A stretch of DNA of 64,000 nucleotides from Streptomyces sp. HM190 (lineage in GTDB: Bacteria; Actinomycetota; Actinomycetes; Streptomycetales; Streptomycetaceae), in NCBI RefSeq assembly GCF_009857135.1, contig NZ_CP047318.1, positions 1,488,001-1,552,000 on the forward strand, read 5' to 3'. A program made the position numbers and the translations under genes. The stretch's first letter is position 1. Each line of letters begins with the position of its first letter. Below are positions 33,638-41,372 of this stretch, one piece after another. The notes beneath the pieces are model-generated. The model did not search any database, was not told the origin of the DNA, and saw only the letters and a list, made by a program, of their open reading frames with translations.

Positions 33638-34369
33638 TCAGACCTTGGTGACCTCGGGGGCGGCGGCCTCGGCCTTCAGCAGCCGGAGCCTCGGGGCGGC
33701 TCCCGAGCGGCCGCCGCGGCGGTGCAGGGCGCGGGCCGCGTAGTCGCCGGCGAACTGGATGACGGAGATGACCACGGCCAGGACCGCCACGGTGATCCAC
33801 ATGAGGTCGGTCTCGAAGCGCTGGTAGCCGTACCGGATGGCGATGTCGCCGAGGCCGCCCGCGCCGACGGTGCCGGCCATGGCGGAGTAGCCGATGAGGG
33901 CGACGACGGTGGTGGTCGCCGAGGAGATCAGCGAGGGCAGGGCCTCCGGGACGAGGACCTTGCGGACGACGGTCCAGGTGGTGCCGCCCATGGCCTGCAC
34001 GGCTTCGACGAGCCCGTGGTCCACTTCGCGGACGGCGGTCTCGACCAGGCGCGCGAAGAAGGGGATGGCGCCGATGGCGAGCGGCACGATCGCCGCGTCA
34101 CGGCCGATGGTGGAACCGGTGACCCAGCGGGTGAAGCCCATCAGGGCGACCATGAGGATGATGAAGGGCATGGAGCGGGCGATGTTCACGACCTGCCCGA
34201 CGACCTTGTTGGCGAGGACGTTCTGCAGCAGCCCGCCGCGCTCGGTGAGGACGAGCAGCAGACCGAGCGGTAGTCCGCCGACGACCGCGATCAGCGTGGA
34301 CCAGCCGACCATGTAGAAGGTGTCCCCACAGGCCTGCTCCAGCAGGGGCCGCATCTCGGTCCAGTTCAC
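33638..34369 (-). CDS. metI: Methionine ABC transporter permease MetI
   Basis: This 243-residue protein has five predicted helices. The EAA loop GLVEAVQAMGGTTWTVVRKVL contacts the ATPase, and the family block IARSMPFIILMVALMGFTRW is intact. It starts at GTG 34369, which overlaps the metN stop by four bases (GTGA), so translation is coupled. The C-terminal 30 residues are basic and Ala-rich, longer than in E. coli MetI. Confidence 0.94.
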   Translation of the reverse strand: MNWTEMRPLLEQACGDTFYMVGWSTLIAVVGGLPLGLLLVLTERGGLLQNVLANKVVGQVVNIARSMPFIILMVALMGFTRWVTGSTIGRDAAIVPLAIGAIPFFARLVETAVREVDHGLVEAVQAMGGTTWTVVRKVLVPEALPSLISSATTTVVALIGYSAMAGTVGAGGLGDIAIRYGYQRFETDLMWITVAVLAVVISVIQFAGDYAARALHRRGGRSGAAPRLRLLKAEAAAPEVTKV

Positions 34370-35409
34370 TTGGCAGCCTCCTTCGCGAGCACGGCCTCGG
34401 GGCCGGTACGGCCGACAACGTCGATCTGCAGGCCCTGCTCGCGCAGGAACCCGATGGGTACGACGTTGTCCTCGTAGCGGCCGGGCAGTTCGATGCGCAT
34501 CCGGCCGATCTGGAGCCCGCCGACGGTGTCGATGGCGGCGCCGAGGATCGAGATGTCGATGTTGTAGGTGCGGGACAGCTGCGAGATGACCGGCCGGGTG
34601 GCCGCCTCGCCCTGGAAGGTGACGTCGAGGACGGTGCGGTCGGCGCCGGACGTCTCGCCGGTGACGGGGAAGAGGGCGGAGGCCAGTTCGGAGCCGGGGG
34701 TGGCGAGGAGTTCGCTGACGGTGCCGGACTCGACGACGCGTCCCTTCTCCATGAGCGCGGCCGAGTCGCAGATGGACTTGACGACGTCCATCTCGTGCGT
34801 GATGAGCAGGACGGTCAGACCCAGCTGCCGGTTGAGGTCGCGCAGCAGCGTCAGGATCGAGCGGGTCGTCTCGGGGTCGAGGGCGCTGGTGGCCTCGTCG
34901 GAGAGGAGCACCTCGGGATCGCCGGCCAGCGCGCGGGCGATGCCGACGCGCTGCTTCTGACCGCCGGAGAGCTGGGCCGGGTACGCCCTGGCCTTGTCGG
35001 CGAGGCCGACGAGGTCGAGCAGTTCCAGCGCCTTGCGGGAGCGCTCCTTGCCGGAGGTGCCGAGGATCTCCAGCGGCAGTTCGACGTTGTCCTGGACGGT
35101 GCGCGTGGAAAGCAGGTTGAAGTGCTGGAAGACCATGCCGATGCGGCTGCGCGCCCGGCGCAGCTCCCGGCCGGCGCGGGGCCCGCGGCCCGCGAGGGCG
35201 GTGAGGTCCTGACCGGCGACCGTGACGGTGCCGGAGGTGGGGCGTTCGAGGAGGTTGACGCAGCGGATCAGCGAGGACTTGCCGGCGCCGGACTGGCCGA
35301 TGACGCCGTACACCTCGCCCTCGCGTACGTGCAGGTCGACTCCGTCGAGGGCGGTGACCTCGCGGCCACGGCCGCGGTAGACCTTGGTGAGGCCCGATGT
35401 GGTGATCAC
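34366..35409 (-). CDS. metN: Methionine ABC transporter ATPase MetN
   Basis: The 347-residue ATPase starts at GTG 35409 (first residues MITTSGLTKVY). Walker A is GVIGQSGAGKSSLIR, the Q-loop is VFQHFNLL, the signature is AQLSGGQKQRVGIARAL, Walker B is EVLLSDEATSALDPE and the H-loop is LLITHEMD. Residues about 265-347 form the NIL domain that binds methionine for feedback inhibition (FQGEAATRPVISQLSRTYNIDISIL). Frames extended to 35640 cross the repeat and candidate leader and are rejected. Control may involve the candidate attenuator upstream. Confidence 0.95.
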   Translation of the reverse strand: MITTSGLTKVYRGRGREVTALDGVDLHVREGEVYGVIGQSGAGKSSLIRCVNLLERPTSGTVTVAGQDLTALAGRGPRAGRELRRARSRIGMVFQHFNLLSTRTVQDNVELPLEILGTSGKERSRKALELLDLVGLADKARAYPAQLSGGQKQRVGIARALAGDPEVLLSDEATSALDPETTRSILTLLRDLNRQLGLTVLLITHEMDVVKSICDSAALMEKGRVVESGTVSELLATPGSELASALFPVTGETSGADRTVLDVTFQGEAATRPVISQLSRTYNIDISILGAAIDTVGGLQIGRMRIELPGRYEDNVVPIGFLREQGLQIDVVGRTGPEAVLAKEAAK

Positions 35410-35537
35410 TGGGTTTCCATCACTGTCGAGTACGCGGGCGTGGATGTGCCCGGGTACGGGAGACAAAGGTGTGCGCGGGGCATGGAGGTCACGTACGGCG
35501 TTCGGCGTACGGACGTGCCACAGCTGCTCGCTTCGGG

Positions 35538-35593
35538 GCTCCCCCACTCTCGGCTTCGCTCGAGCGGGGGCACCCCCATGACTCAGGGGGTGG
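35538..35593 (-). promoter_or_regulatory. Alternative-hairpin region between candidate leader and metN
   Basis: On the leftward transcript four segments occur in order: CACCCCC, GGGGGTG, CCCCCGCTC and GAGTGGGGG. The first pair makes a 7-bp stem, the last pair an interrupted stem, and the middle two can pair with each other. This is the arrangement of a classical attenuator. The C/D part also resembles a palindrome I recall as dispersed in Streptomyces genomes, so it may instead be a simple repeat or terminator. Confidence 0.4.
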
Positions 35594-35605
35594 TGCGGGG
35601 GCCCT

Positions 35606-35692
35606 CTAGAAGGCGCACATTCGACACATACAACGAGCACCGGGCGTCATGGTCGCCTCGGTCGCACAGATGCGGCAGCTCGTCGTGGTCAT
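35606..35692 (-). CDS. Candidate 28-residue Met/Cys-rich leader peptide of metNIQ
   Basis: From ATG 35692 to TAG 35606-35608 a short leftward ORF encodes 28 residues starting MTTTSCRICATEA and ending GARCMCRMCAF. It has four Met and five Cys, with the run C-M-C-R-M-C directly before the stop. It lies 197 bp upstream of metN and before the alternative hairpins, so ribosome stalling at scarce Met or Cys could control readthrough. No Shine-Dalgarno sequence is evident, so it would have to be leaderless or weakly translated. This is an inference from position and composition, not a recognised family. Confidence 0.42.
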   Translation of the reverse strand: MTTTSCRICATEATMTPGARCMCRMCAF

Positions 35693-35731
35693 GAGAGCAG
35701 TAAAGCAGACGTATCCCCGGGGCGAGAGACG

Positions 35732-35752
35732 GCTGTCCGTATCGTGGACAGC
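35732..35752. promoter_or_regulatory. Inverted repeat upstream of the candidate metN leader
   Basis: GCTGTCC (35732-35738) and GGACAGC (35746-35752) form a 7-bp inverted repeat with a 7-nt spacer, 40 bp upstream of the leader ATG. It may be an operator of the divergent metN/membrane-protein promoters. Confidence 0.35.
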
Positions 35753-35898
35753 GCAGGGCGGCGGAGCAGCAGGTCAGAGGCGTGCCGTCCACTCTCTGGG
35801 CGCCGGTGACTGTGGTGAAGGCCACGACGCCCGGCGGGGGCGCGTTCTCGCCCGGGGCCGGGCGCGGCGGGTGTTTTCCGCCGTAATAGGGTCGCGGC

Positions 35899-36258
35899 AT
35901 GCTTGTTGCCCTGACGGTGGCGACCGCCGTCGCCGCGCTTCTGCTCGCCGCGTGGTGCGGCTGGGCCGCGTACCGGGACCAGCCGACCAAGGACTGGCAC
36001 TTCATCGGGATGGCCGTGGTGACGGCGCTGACCCTGGTGCAGCTGGTGGTCGGGATCGTGCTGCTGGCCCGCGGCGAGAAGCCCGAGCAGGGCACCACGA
36101 TCTTCGTCTCCTATCTGCTCGGCTCGTTCGCCTGCGTTCCGGTGGCGGGGTTCATGTCCCTGGCGGAGCGCACCCGATGGGGCAGCGTGACCGTCGCGGC
36201 CGGCGGTGTGGTGCTCGCGGTGCTGCAGGTACGGCTCTACGACATCTGGGGAGGCTGA
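35899..36258 (+). CDS. Four-span small membrane protein
   Basis: The 119-residue protein begins LVALTVATAVAALLLAAWCGW after Met and has about four hydrophobic helices, with the conserved-looking polar loop AYRDQPTKDWHFIGM between the first two and ARGEKPEQGTTIF after the second. No family assignment. The stop at 36256-36258 is followed after one base by the GTG start of the next gene, so the two proteins are translationally coupled and may form a complex. Confidence 0.8.
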   Translation: MLVALTVATAVAALLLAAWCGWAAYRDQPTKDWHFIGMAVVTALTLVQLVVGIVLLARGEKPEQGTTIFVSYLLGSFACVPVAGFMSLAERTRWGSVTVAAGGVVLAVLQVRLYDIWGG

Positions 36259-36259
36259 G

Positions 36260-36757
36260 GTGACGACCACGGACGGCGCCCCGCACGGCACGGACGACAC
36301 CCCGCGGCAGAACGACGCGCCGCGGGAGCGGGACGACGCGCCGCGGGAGAAGAAGCGGACCCGTCTCATCGGCGGGCCCGGGATGCTGCTCGTCTGGCTG
36401 TACGGCGTGATGGTCGTCGGCGCGGTGTCGCGGTCCGCCGTCCAGATCTCCACCGAGTTCGAGCACGCGCCGCTCGCCTACTCGCTCTCCGCGGTCGCGG
36501 GCCTGGTGTACGGGTTCATCACGTACTCGCTGGTGCGGGGCGGGGAGTTCGCCCGGAAGGCGGCGCGGGTGTGCTGCGCCGTCGAGCTGGCGGGTGTGCT
36601 GGTCGTGGGGACGTGGACGCTGGTCGAGCCGTCGGCGTTCCCGGACAAGACGGTGTGGTCGGACTACGGGATCGGCTATCTGTTCATCCCGGTGATCCTG
36701 CCGATCACCGCGATGTACTGGCTGCGCAAGAGCGCGCGGCAGAAGGACGCCGCCTGA
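36260..36757 (+). CDS. Membrane protein coupled to the upstream four-span protein
   Basis: This 165-residue protein starts at GTG 36260, with GGGGAGG nine bases upstream inside the previous gene's end. The first 40 residues are charged and disordered (many Asp, Arg, Pro, with the repeat DAPRE), then four helices follow: MLLVWLYGVMVVGAVSRSAV, LSAVAGLVYGFITYSLV, a third near VCCAVELAGVLVVGTW, and YLFIPVILPITAMYWL. No known family. It ends before the convergent GNAT gene at a double hairpin. Confidence 0.8.
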   Translation: MTTTDGAPHGTDDTPRQNDAPRERDDAPREKKRTRLIGGPGMLLVWLYGVMVVGAVSRSAVQISTEFEHAPLAYSLSAVAGLVYGFITYSLVRGGEFARKAARVCCAVELAGVLVVGTWTLVEPSAFPDKTVWSDYGIGYLFIPVILPITAMYWLRKSARQKDAA

Positions 36758-36780
36758 CGAGTGTCAGGCGGCTCGGCGTG

Positions 36781-36847
36781 CCGGACGGCTCGGCGCCGTC
36801 CGGGGCAGCGGTACGCCACGCCCTTCGGCGGGGCGTGTGTCAGGCCG
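36781..36847. terminator. Two hairpins between convergent genes
   Basis: CCGGACGGC/GCCGTCCGG (36781-36789 and 36795-36803) and CACGCCC/GGGCGTG (36827-36833 and 36841-36847) lie between genes ending at 36757 and 36840. The second overlaps the end of the GNAT coding sequence. Confidence 0.6.
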
Positions 36848-37337
36848 TGGCGGCGTACGCCTGGGCCGGCTTCTCCAGGATCACCATCGGTACGCCGTCG
36901 CGTCCCTGGCTGGTGCCGACCGCCTCGTAGCCCACGCGGCGGTACAGCCGGAGGCTGCCCTCGCTGCGGTGACCGGCACTGAGGCGGAACTTGGTGGCGC
37001 CGCGCTCCTCCGCGAGCGCCGACTCGGCCGCGCGGAGCAGGCGGGCGCCGATGCCGTGGCCCTGGAGCCGGGGGTGGACACAGAGTTTGCCGATGGCGGC
37101 GGCGCCGTCCTCGTCGAGGGCGCCGCGTACCGAGCCGACCACCTCGTCACCGAGGCGGGCCACGAACACACAGTCCGAGGCGACCTCCGCGCGGACCGAG
37201 TCGAGGCTCTGGACGAGCGGATCGATGCGGTAGTTGCCGTACAGCGCCGCCTCGCTCTGGAAGCACAGGTACTGCAGCCTGAAGATCTGCTCGGCGTCCT
37301 GCTCGGTCGCCACCGAGATGGTCACGCTCATGCCCAT
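36840..37337 (-). CDS. GNAT N-acetyltransferase
   Basis: The protein of about 165 residues has the single-domain GNAT fold. KLCVHPRLQGHGIGARLLRAAE is the acetyl-CoA pyrophosphate-binding loop, and KFRLSAGHRSEGSLRLYRRVGYEAV is the C-terminal beta-bulge motif. I chose ATG 37337 because GGGAGG lies nine bases upstream; starts at 37331 or 37358 are also open. The substrate is unknown. Confidence 0.87.
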   Translation of the reverse strand: MGMSVTISVATEQDAEQIFRLQYLCFQSEAALYGNYRIDPLVQSLDSVRAEVASDCVFVARLGDEVVGSVRGALDEDGAAAIGKLCVHPRLQGHGIGARLLRAAESALAEERGATKFRLSAGHRSEGSLRLYRRVGYEAVGTSQGRDGVPMVILEKPAQAYAATA

Positions 37338-37382
37338 GTGTGCACGCCTCCCGCTCACCTGCTCACCTGTTGTCCCCCACTC

Positions 37383-37889
37383 CTATCCCCGCGGTTCGCG
37401 TGCCGCAACCTCCGTCGTCAGCATTCGCCGGAGACATCCCAGGCATCTGGAACGTTCCGGGCCGAGACTGCCCTGTGAGATACCCAACTCGCCCGCGATC
37501 TCGCGATAGGTGAGGTCGTGCGGTGAGAGCAGGGCCGCGAGCAGCCGGGGGCAGCGCCCGGGAAGCCGGCGGACGGCGGCATGCAGGGCCCGGCGGCGGG
37601 CGGCGGTGAGCGCCTGCTGTTCGGGACCGGGGGCATGGGCGTCGACGGGCTCCGCCTCATACGGCCGTTCGACCCTGGCCGTCCGGCGGCTGAGGCGCGC
37701 CTCGAAGCGGACGGCGCTGCGCAGCCAGCTCTCGGGATCGGTGGGCGGGCCGTCGGCGTCGAGCCGTTCCAGCAGACGCAGCCAGACCGCCTGCTCCAGG
37801 TCCCCCGCCTCGGCGCCGGCGGCGTACGCCTCGGCCGACGCCTCCGCGACGAGCAGGGGGCGGAGGGTGGTGAGCATGTCGGGTGTCAT
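37383..37889 (-). CDS. Sigma-70-family (ECF-like) RNA polymerase sigma factor
   Basis: This 168-residue protein has a region-2-like N-terminal half (AEAGDLEQAVWLRLLERLDADG, then SWLRSAVRFEARLSRR) and a region-4 helix-turn-helix, RRLPGRCPRLLAALLSPHDLTYREIAGELGISQGSLGPERSRCL. Region 4.2 is well preserved; region 2 is short and diverged, as in atypical ECF or sigma-like regulators. No anti-sigma gene lies adjacent. A 12-bp hairpin stands 14 nt upstream of the start, which could influence expression. Confidence 0.75.
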   Translation of the reverse strand: MTPDMLTTLRPLLVAEASAEAYAAGAEAGDLEQAVWLRLLERLDADGPPTDPESWLRSAVRFEARLSRRTARVERPYEAEPVDAHAPGPEQQALTAARRRALHAAVRRLPGRCPRLLAALLSPHDLTYREIAGELGISQGSLGPERSRCLGCLRRMLTTEVAAREPRG

Positions 37890-37902
37890 ATGCGCCGGGA
37901 CG

Positions 37903-37936
37903 CCGCCGCCCCGGCGGTGGGTTGCCGGGGCGGCGG
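37903..37936 (-). terminator. Hairpin between glpQ1 and the sigma gene
   Basis: CCGCCGCCCCGG (37903-37914) pairs perfectly with CCGGGGCGGCGG (37925-37936). On the leftward strand it follows glpQ1 by 84 bp and precedes the sigma start by 14 nt, so it could be a terminator of glpQ1 or an attenuating leader structure. Confidence 0.6.
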
Positions 37937-38019
37937 GGTGTCACCCCCATCGGGGCATGCGCCCGATCCGTTGACGCGGGGTGCCTCGGGAGGGAGGCGC
38001 GGGGGCATGGGGGCGCGGG

Positions 38020-39213
38020 TCAGTCGCCGACGAAGTCCGCGTGGGCCAGCAGGCCCGTGTCCGCGTTGTCGGTGAAGATGCCGTCGATGCCGGTCTCGAA
38101 GTACACCTTGAACGCGCCGAATGCGTCGCCGTAGGCGTTGGCGTCGGTGCCCCTGCGGAACTCGGCGGGCAGGAAGGTGTTCTCGTTGCGCATGGTGTAG
38201 GGGTGCAGGATCAGGCCCTTGGCGTGCGCGTCCGCGACGAGGGTGGTCGGCGTGGTGAGCCGGCCGCCGGAGTCGCGCGGGATGATCAGGTCGAGGGTGG
38301 GACCGATGCCGTTGGCGTAGGAGGCGATCCAGGCCAGGCCCTCCGGCTTGACCAGGTCGGCGACGGTGCGCGGGTCACCGGCCTCGACGAAGTCCCAGGG
38401 GCGGGTGGCGGCGCCGGACAGCAGGACGACGAGAGGGCTGTCCACCAGGCGGTTGAGGCGCTGGATGCTGCTCGGCTCGAACGACTGGAGGAAGACCGGC
38501 GAGTTCTTCCGGTGGCGGTCGTACTTGCGCAGCAGCCGGGCGAGCGGCTCCTCCAGGCCGAGGCCCAGCTTGCGGAAGTAGGTGGGGTGCTTGGTCTCGA
38601 CGTGCAGCCAGATCCGCCGGCCGCGCTTCCTGCCCTCCTTCTCGGCCCAGCGCAGGACCTCCTCGAAGGTGGGGACCTCCCAGCGGCCGTCGTAGAGCGT
38701 GTTCTCCTGCCGGGTGCCGGGGATGCGCTCCTTGGCGCGCAGGGTCTTCAGCTCGGCGAGGGTGAAGTCCTCGGTGAACCAGCCGGTGTAGGAGACGCCG
38801 TCGACGACCTTCGTGGTCTTCCGGCCGGCGAACTCGGCGTGGGACGCCACGTCGGTGGTGCCGGTGATGTCGTTCTCGTGACGGCACACCAGGTGGCCGT
38901 CCTTGGTGGGCACGAGGTCCTGTTCGATGACGTGCGCACCCATGTCGAGGGCCAGCTGGTACGAGCCGAGTGTGTGCTCCGGGCGGTAGCCGCTGGCCCC
39001 GCGGTGGGCGATGATCGTCGGCACCGGCAGGCCGCGGTAGTCGCCGTGCGACGACGTGCCTGCGGCCTTCGCCTCCTCGGCCCCCGCCGTGCCCGGCAGC
39101 CCGAGGACGGCTCCGCCCGCGCCGAGCACCGCTGCCCCGAGCAGCGTCCGCCTGCCCGTTGCGCGCCCCTGCCCGTTCGGGTTCTGCGACTGACGCGACT
39201 CCTGCGTCCCCAT
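38020..39213 (-). CDS. glpQ1: Secreted glycerophosphodiester phosphodiesterase
   Basis: The 397-residue protein starts at ATG 39213 with GGGAGGAG upstream. The N-terminus has a Tat-like signal: GRRTLLGAAVLGAGGAVLGL then a cleavage region near TAGAEEAKA. The TIM-barrel catalytic motifs are IIAHRGASGYRPEHTLGSY, HVIEQDLVPTKDGHLVCRHE (Glu-Asp metal ligands and second His) and LHVETKHP. It hydrolyses glycerophosphodiesters from phospholipids or teichoic acids to glycerol-3-phosphate. From memory it corresponds to PhoP-regulated GlpQ1 of S. coelicolor, and a candidate PHO box lies upstream. Confidence 0.93.
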   Translation of the reverse strand: MGTQESRQSQNPNGQGRATGRRTLLGAAVLGAGGAVLGLPGTAGAEEAKAAGTSSHGDYRGLPVPTIIAHRGASGYRPEHTLGSYQLALDMGAHVIEQDLVPTKDGHLVCRHENDITGTTDVASHAEFAGRKTTKVVDGVSYTGWFTEDFTLAELKTLRAKERIPGTRQENTLYDGRWEVPTFEEVLRWAEKEGRKRGRRIWLHVETKHPTYFRKLGLGLEEPLARLLRKYDRHRKNSPVFLQSFEPSSIQRLNRLVDSPLVVLLSGAATRPWDFVEAGDPRTVADLVKPEGLAWIASYANGIGPTLDLIIPRDSGGRLTTPTTLVADAHAKGLILHPYTMRNENTFLPAEFRRGTDANAYGDAFGAFKVYFETGIDGIFTDNADTGLLAHADFVGD

Positions 39214-39259
39214 GCCGGCTCCTCCCACCGTGTCCCCTGCACCTGTCGAACCGGGTTGA

Positions 39260-39292
39260 TCGTAGGTGCCGCGAGGTGACCGTCGGGAGACC
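39260..39292 (-). promoter_or_regulatory. Candidate PHO box (three 11-bp direct repeats)
   Basis: Read on the leftward strand, GGTCTCCCGAC, GGTCACCTCGC and GGCACCTACGA occupy consecutive 11-bp units 47 nt before glpQ1. They resemble the GGTTCACCCGG-type direct-repeat units bound by PhoP in Streptomyces. Confidence 0.55.
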
Positions 39293-39543
39293 TGGGACCG
39301 AACACACGGGTGATGCCTCGTGTCGTACGAGTGGCGGAATGTGACGGAGCGTCGGACGGGGGGCGCGACGTCCGTCACATGTTCCGGGGCCGTGACGACC
39401 CGCCATCCGGGCGATACCGCAGGTAAAGGTATGTCAACAGTGCGTATCCACTCGGTGAACCCGGCGTGCGCGGGCCCGGTACGCGGGAGTATCGTCCTCA
39501 CCTGCACAGACTTGTTCCGGAACGCTAGACATGGGAGGGCCCG

Positions 39544-40218
39544 TTGTCCCGCTTCGCGCTCATCAAGGCAGTGCTCGGACCGATCATGCGCCTGATGTTC
39601 CGCCCCCGGGTGGAGGGTGCGGAGCACATTCCGGGGGACGGCCCGGTGATCCTCGCCGGCAACCATCTGACCTTCATCGACTCGATGATCCTGCCGCTGG
39701 TCTGCGACCGGCAGGTCTTCTTCATCGGCAAGGACGAGTACGTCACCGGCAAGGGCCTCAAGGGGCGGCTGATGGCATGGTTCTTCACCGGCGTCGGCAT
39801 GATCCCCGTCGACCGCGACGGCGGACGCGGCGGTGTCGCCGCCCTGATGACCGGGCGGCGCGTCCTCGACGAGGGCAAGGTGTTCGGCATCTACCCCGAG
39901 GGCACGAGGTCGCCCGACGGGCGCCTCTACCGGGGCCGTACGGGCATCGCCCGGCTGACCCTGATGACCGGCGCGCCGGTCGTGCCGTTCGCCATGATCG
40001 GCACGGACAAGATCCAGCCGGGCGGCGCGGGTCTGCCCCGGCCGCACCGGGTGACCGTGCGCTTCGGTGAGGCGATGGAGTTCTCCCGGTACGAGGGCAT
40101 GGACCGGGACCGCTATGTGCTGCGGGCCGTGACCGACTCGGTGATGACCGAGGTCATGCGGCTGTCGGGCCAGGAGTACGTGGACATGTACGCCTCCAAG
40201 GCGAAGGAAGCGGCGTAA
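39544..40218 (+). CDS. PlsC-like lysophospholipid acyltransferase
   Basis: The 224-residue protein starts at TTG 39544 with GGGAGGG upstream. It has the acyltransferase motifs AGNHLTFIDSMIL (NHxxxxD), GVGMIPVDR, GIYPEGTRSPDG (EGTR) and GAPVVPFAMIG. It is the size of 1-acylglycerol-3-phosphate acyltransferases, which attach the second acyl chain in phosphatidic acid synthesis at the inner membrane face. It diverges from glpQ1, another glycerophospholipid enzyme, across a 330-bp gap. Acyl specificity cannot be deduced. Confidence 0.92.
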   Translation: MSRFALIKAVLGPIMRLMFRPRVEGAEHIPGDGPVILAGNHLTFIDSMILPLVCDRQVFFIGKDEYVTGKGLKGRLMAWFFTGVGMIPVDRDGGRGGVAALMTGRRVLDEGKVFGIYPEGTRSPDGRLYRGRTGIARLTLMTGAPVVPFAMIGTDKIQPGGAGLPRPHRVTVRFGEAMEFSRYEGMDRDRYVLRAVTDSVMTEVMRLSGQEYVDMYASKAKEAA

Positions 40219-40231
40219 TCCGCGAGCCCTG

Positions 40232-40247
40232 GCGCCCGGCCGGGCGC
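40232..40247. other. 16-bp perfect GC palindrome
   Basis: GCGCCCGGCCGGGCGC lies 14 bp after the acyltransferase stop. It can form a 6-bp stem with a GGCC loop and may act as a weak terminator. Confidence 0.4.
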
Positions 40248-40373
40248 TAGGGTCTCCGTGTGCGTTGATCCTCCGGGCGGCAGCCGTGTGCGCTGCCGCG
40301 GACGATGCGGGGCGGCTCCCGGACGGGGCCGCCCTCGGGCATACCCGTCGTCACACCACCGGAGATCCGCGCC

Positions 40374-41111
40374 ATGACCGCGCAGCAGCCGCTCACCTAC
40401 GACGCCTTCGTCCGTCTCGCCACCGCCGATCCGGCCGTCGTCGGTCTCGTCCTCAAGGGCTCACGGGCCCATGACGGCATGAGCACCGAGCAGTCCGACC
40501 ACGACCTGTACGTGGTCCTCGCCGACGGGGCGAGGACCGGTCTCACCTGGTTCGCGGGCCACCGCACGCCCGAGCTGGACCTCGTCGTCCTCTCCCTCGA
40601 CGCGTTCCGGGCGGCGGGCATGCCCGGTTTCGAGCGCTACGCCCTGGCCCGCGCACGCGTCGTGCTCGACCGCCTCGACGGAGGCATCGCCCGGATCCTC
40701 GCCGCCAAGGCGCGACTGGAGGCCGCCGAGGCGTTCCGGGCCGCCGGCGAGTGGCTCGACGCCTACGCCAACTCCCTCTACCGCTCGGTCAAGAACCACC
40801 GGGACGGCCAGGCGCTCGCCGCGCGGCTCGACGCCGCCGACAGCGTGCGGTTCCTCCTCGAACTGCTCTTCGCACTCGACCGTCGGCCCCGCCCGTACAA
40901 CAAGTACCTGGAGTGGGAACTCGTCCGGCACCCGCTGCCGGGCTGGGACACCGCCGGGTTGCTGGACGCCGTGGGACGTGTCGCGGCGACCGGCGACGTG
41001 GCCCCGCAGCGGCGGCTCTTCGCCGGCGTCGAGGCGGTGGCGCGGGACGCCGGGCTCGGTGACGTGCTGGACGCGTGGGGCGCGGACCTCGCCCTCATGC
41101 GCCCGCGATGA
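40374..41111 (+). CDS. Nucleotidyltransferase-domain protein
   Basis: This 245-residue protein starts at ATG 40374 with GGAGA upstream. The N-terminus has a polymerase-beta-type nucleotidyltransferase signature, VLKGSRAHDGMSTEQSDHDLYVV (GS then D-x-D), with further acidic residues in ELDLVVL. The C-terminal half is helical (YANSLYRSVKNHRDG, VRFLLELLFALDRRPRPYNKYL), as in aminoglycoside or HEPN-linked nucleotidyltransferases. It could adenylylate a small molecule or a protein. No toxin-antitoxin partner is adjacent. The function is unproven. Confidence 0.8.
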   Translation: MTAQQPLTYDAFVRLATADPAVVGLVLKGSRAHDGMSTEQSDHDLYVVLADGARTGLTWFAGHRTPELDLVVLSLDAFRAAGMPGFERYALARARVVLDRLDGGIARILAAKARLEAAEAFRAAGEWLDAYANSLYRSVKNHRDGQALAARLDAADSVRFLLELLFALDRRPRPYNKYLEWELVRHPLPGWDTAGLLDAVGRVAATGDVAPQRRLFAGVEAVARDAGLGDVLDAWGADLALMRPR

Positions 41112-41206
41112 GCGACCGGTCCGCGGCCCCAGGCGGGGCCCGGGGGCCGCGCCGGTCTGGTGCCGTGACCGGAAAGGTTCACCAGCTCGCGACGCCCGGC
41201 ACGGCA

Positions 41207-41365
41207 CTAGTGCCGCGGCAGGTGCCGTTTTGCCCGTCGAGGAGCGGCGTTTGGTGCGTGCTCTCGGCGTGCCGGGCGCACGTCCTCGTACGGGATGTAC
41301 TCGGGCTTGTGCCCGGTGCGGCGAGAGTGCGTGCCGGGCGGCGCGACGGGACGGACGTTGCCTGA
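41207..41365 (-). other. Possible dispersed repeat or gene remnant with a basic-tailed open frame
   Basis: Between the nucleotidyltransferase and MFS genes, the leftward strand has an open frame with high third-position G/C reading THSRRTGHKPEYIPYEDV and ending RRAKRHLPRH. Its TAG stop lies inside the perfect palindrome CGGCACTAGTGCCG (41202-41215). No start codon is found outside the MFS gene. I recall similar tails in many Streptomyces hypothetical proteins, suggesting a dispersed element, but I cannot confirm this. Confidence 0.3.
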
Positions 41366-41372
41366 TGCGGCG

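Noticed and set aside
32385..34273. Long + strand frames opposite metQ and metI.
   Set aside because: Antisense shadows rich in Gly/Val/Arg; the opposite strand encodes clear MetQ and MetI.
35538..35575. Possible SAM riboswitch before metN.
   Set aside because: The region contains C-rich/G-rich complementary arms but not the conserved SAM-I or SAM-II junction sequences. I treat it as hairpins or a dispersed palindrome instead.
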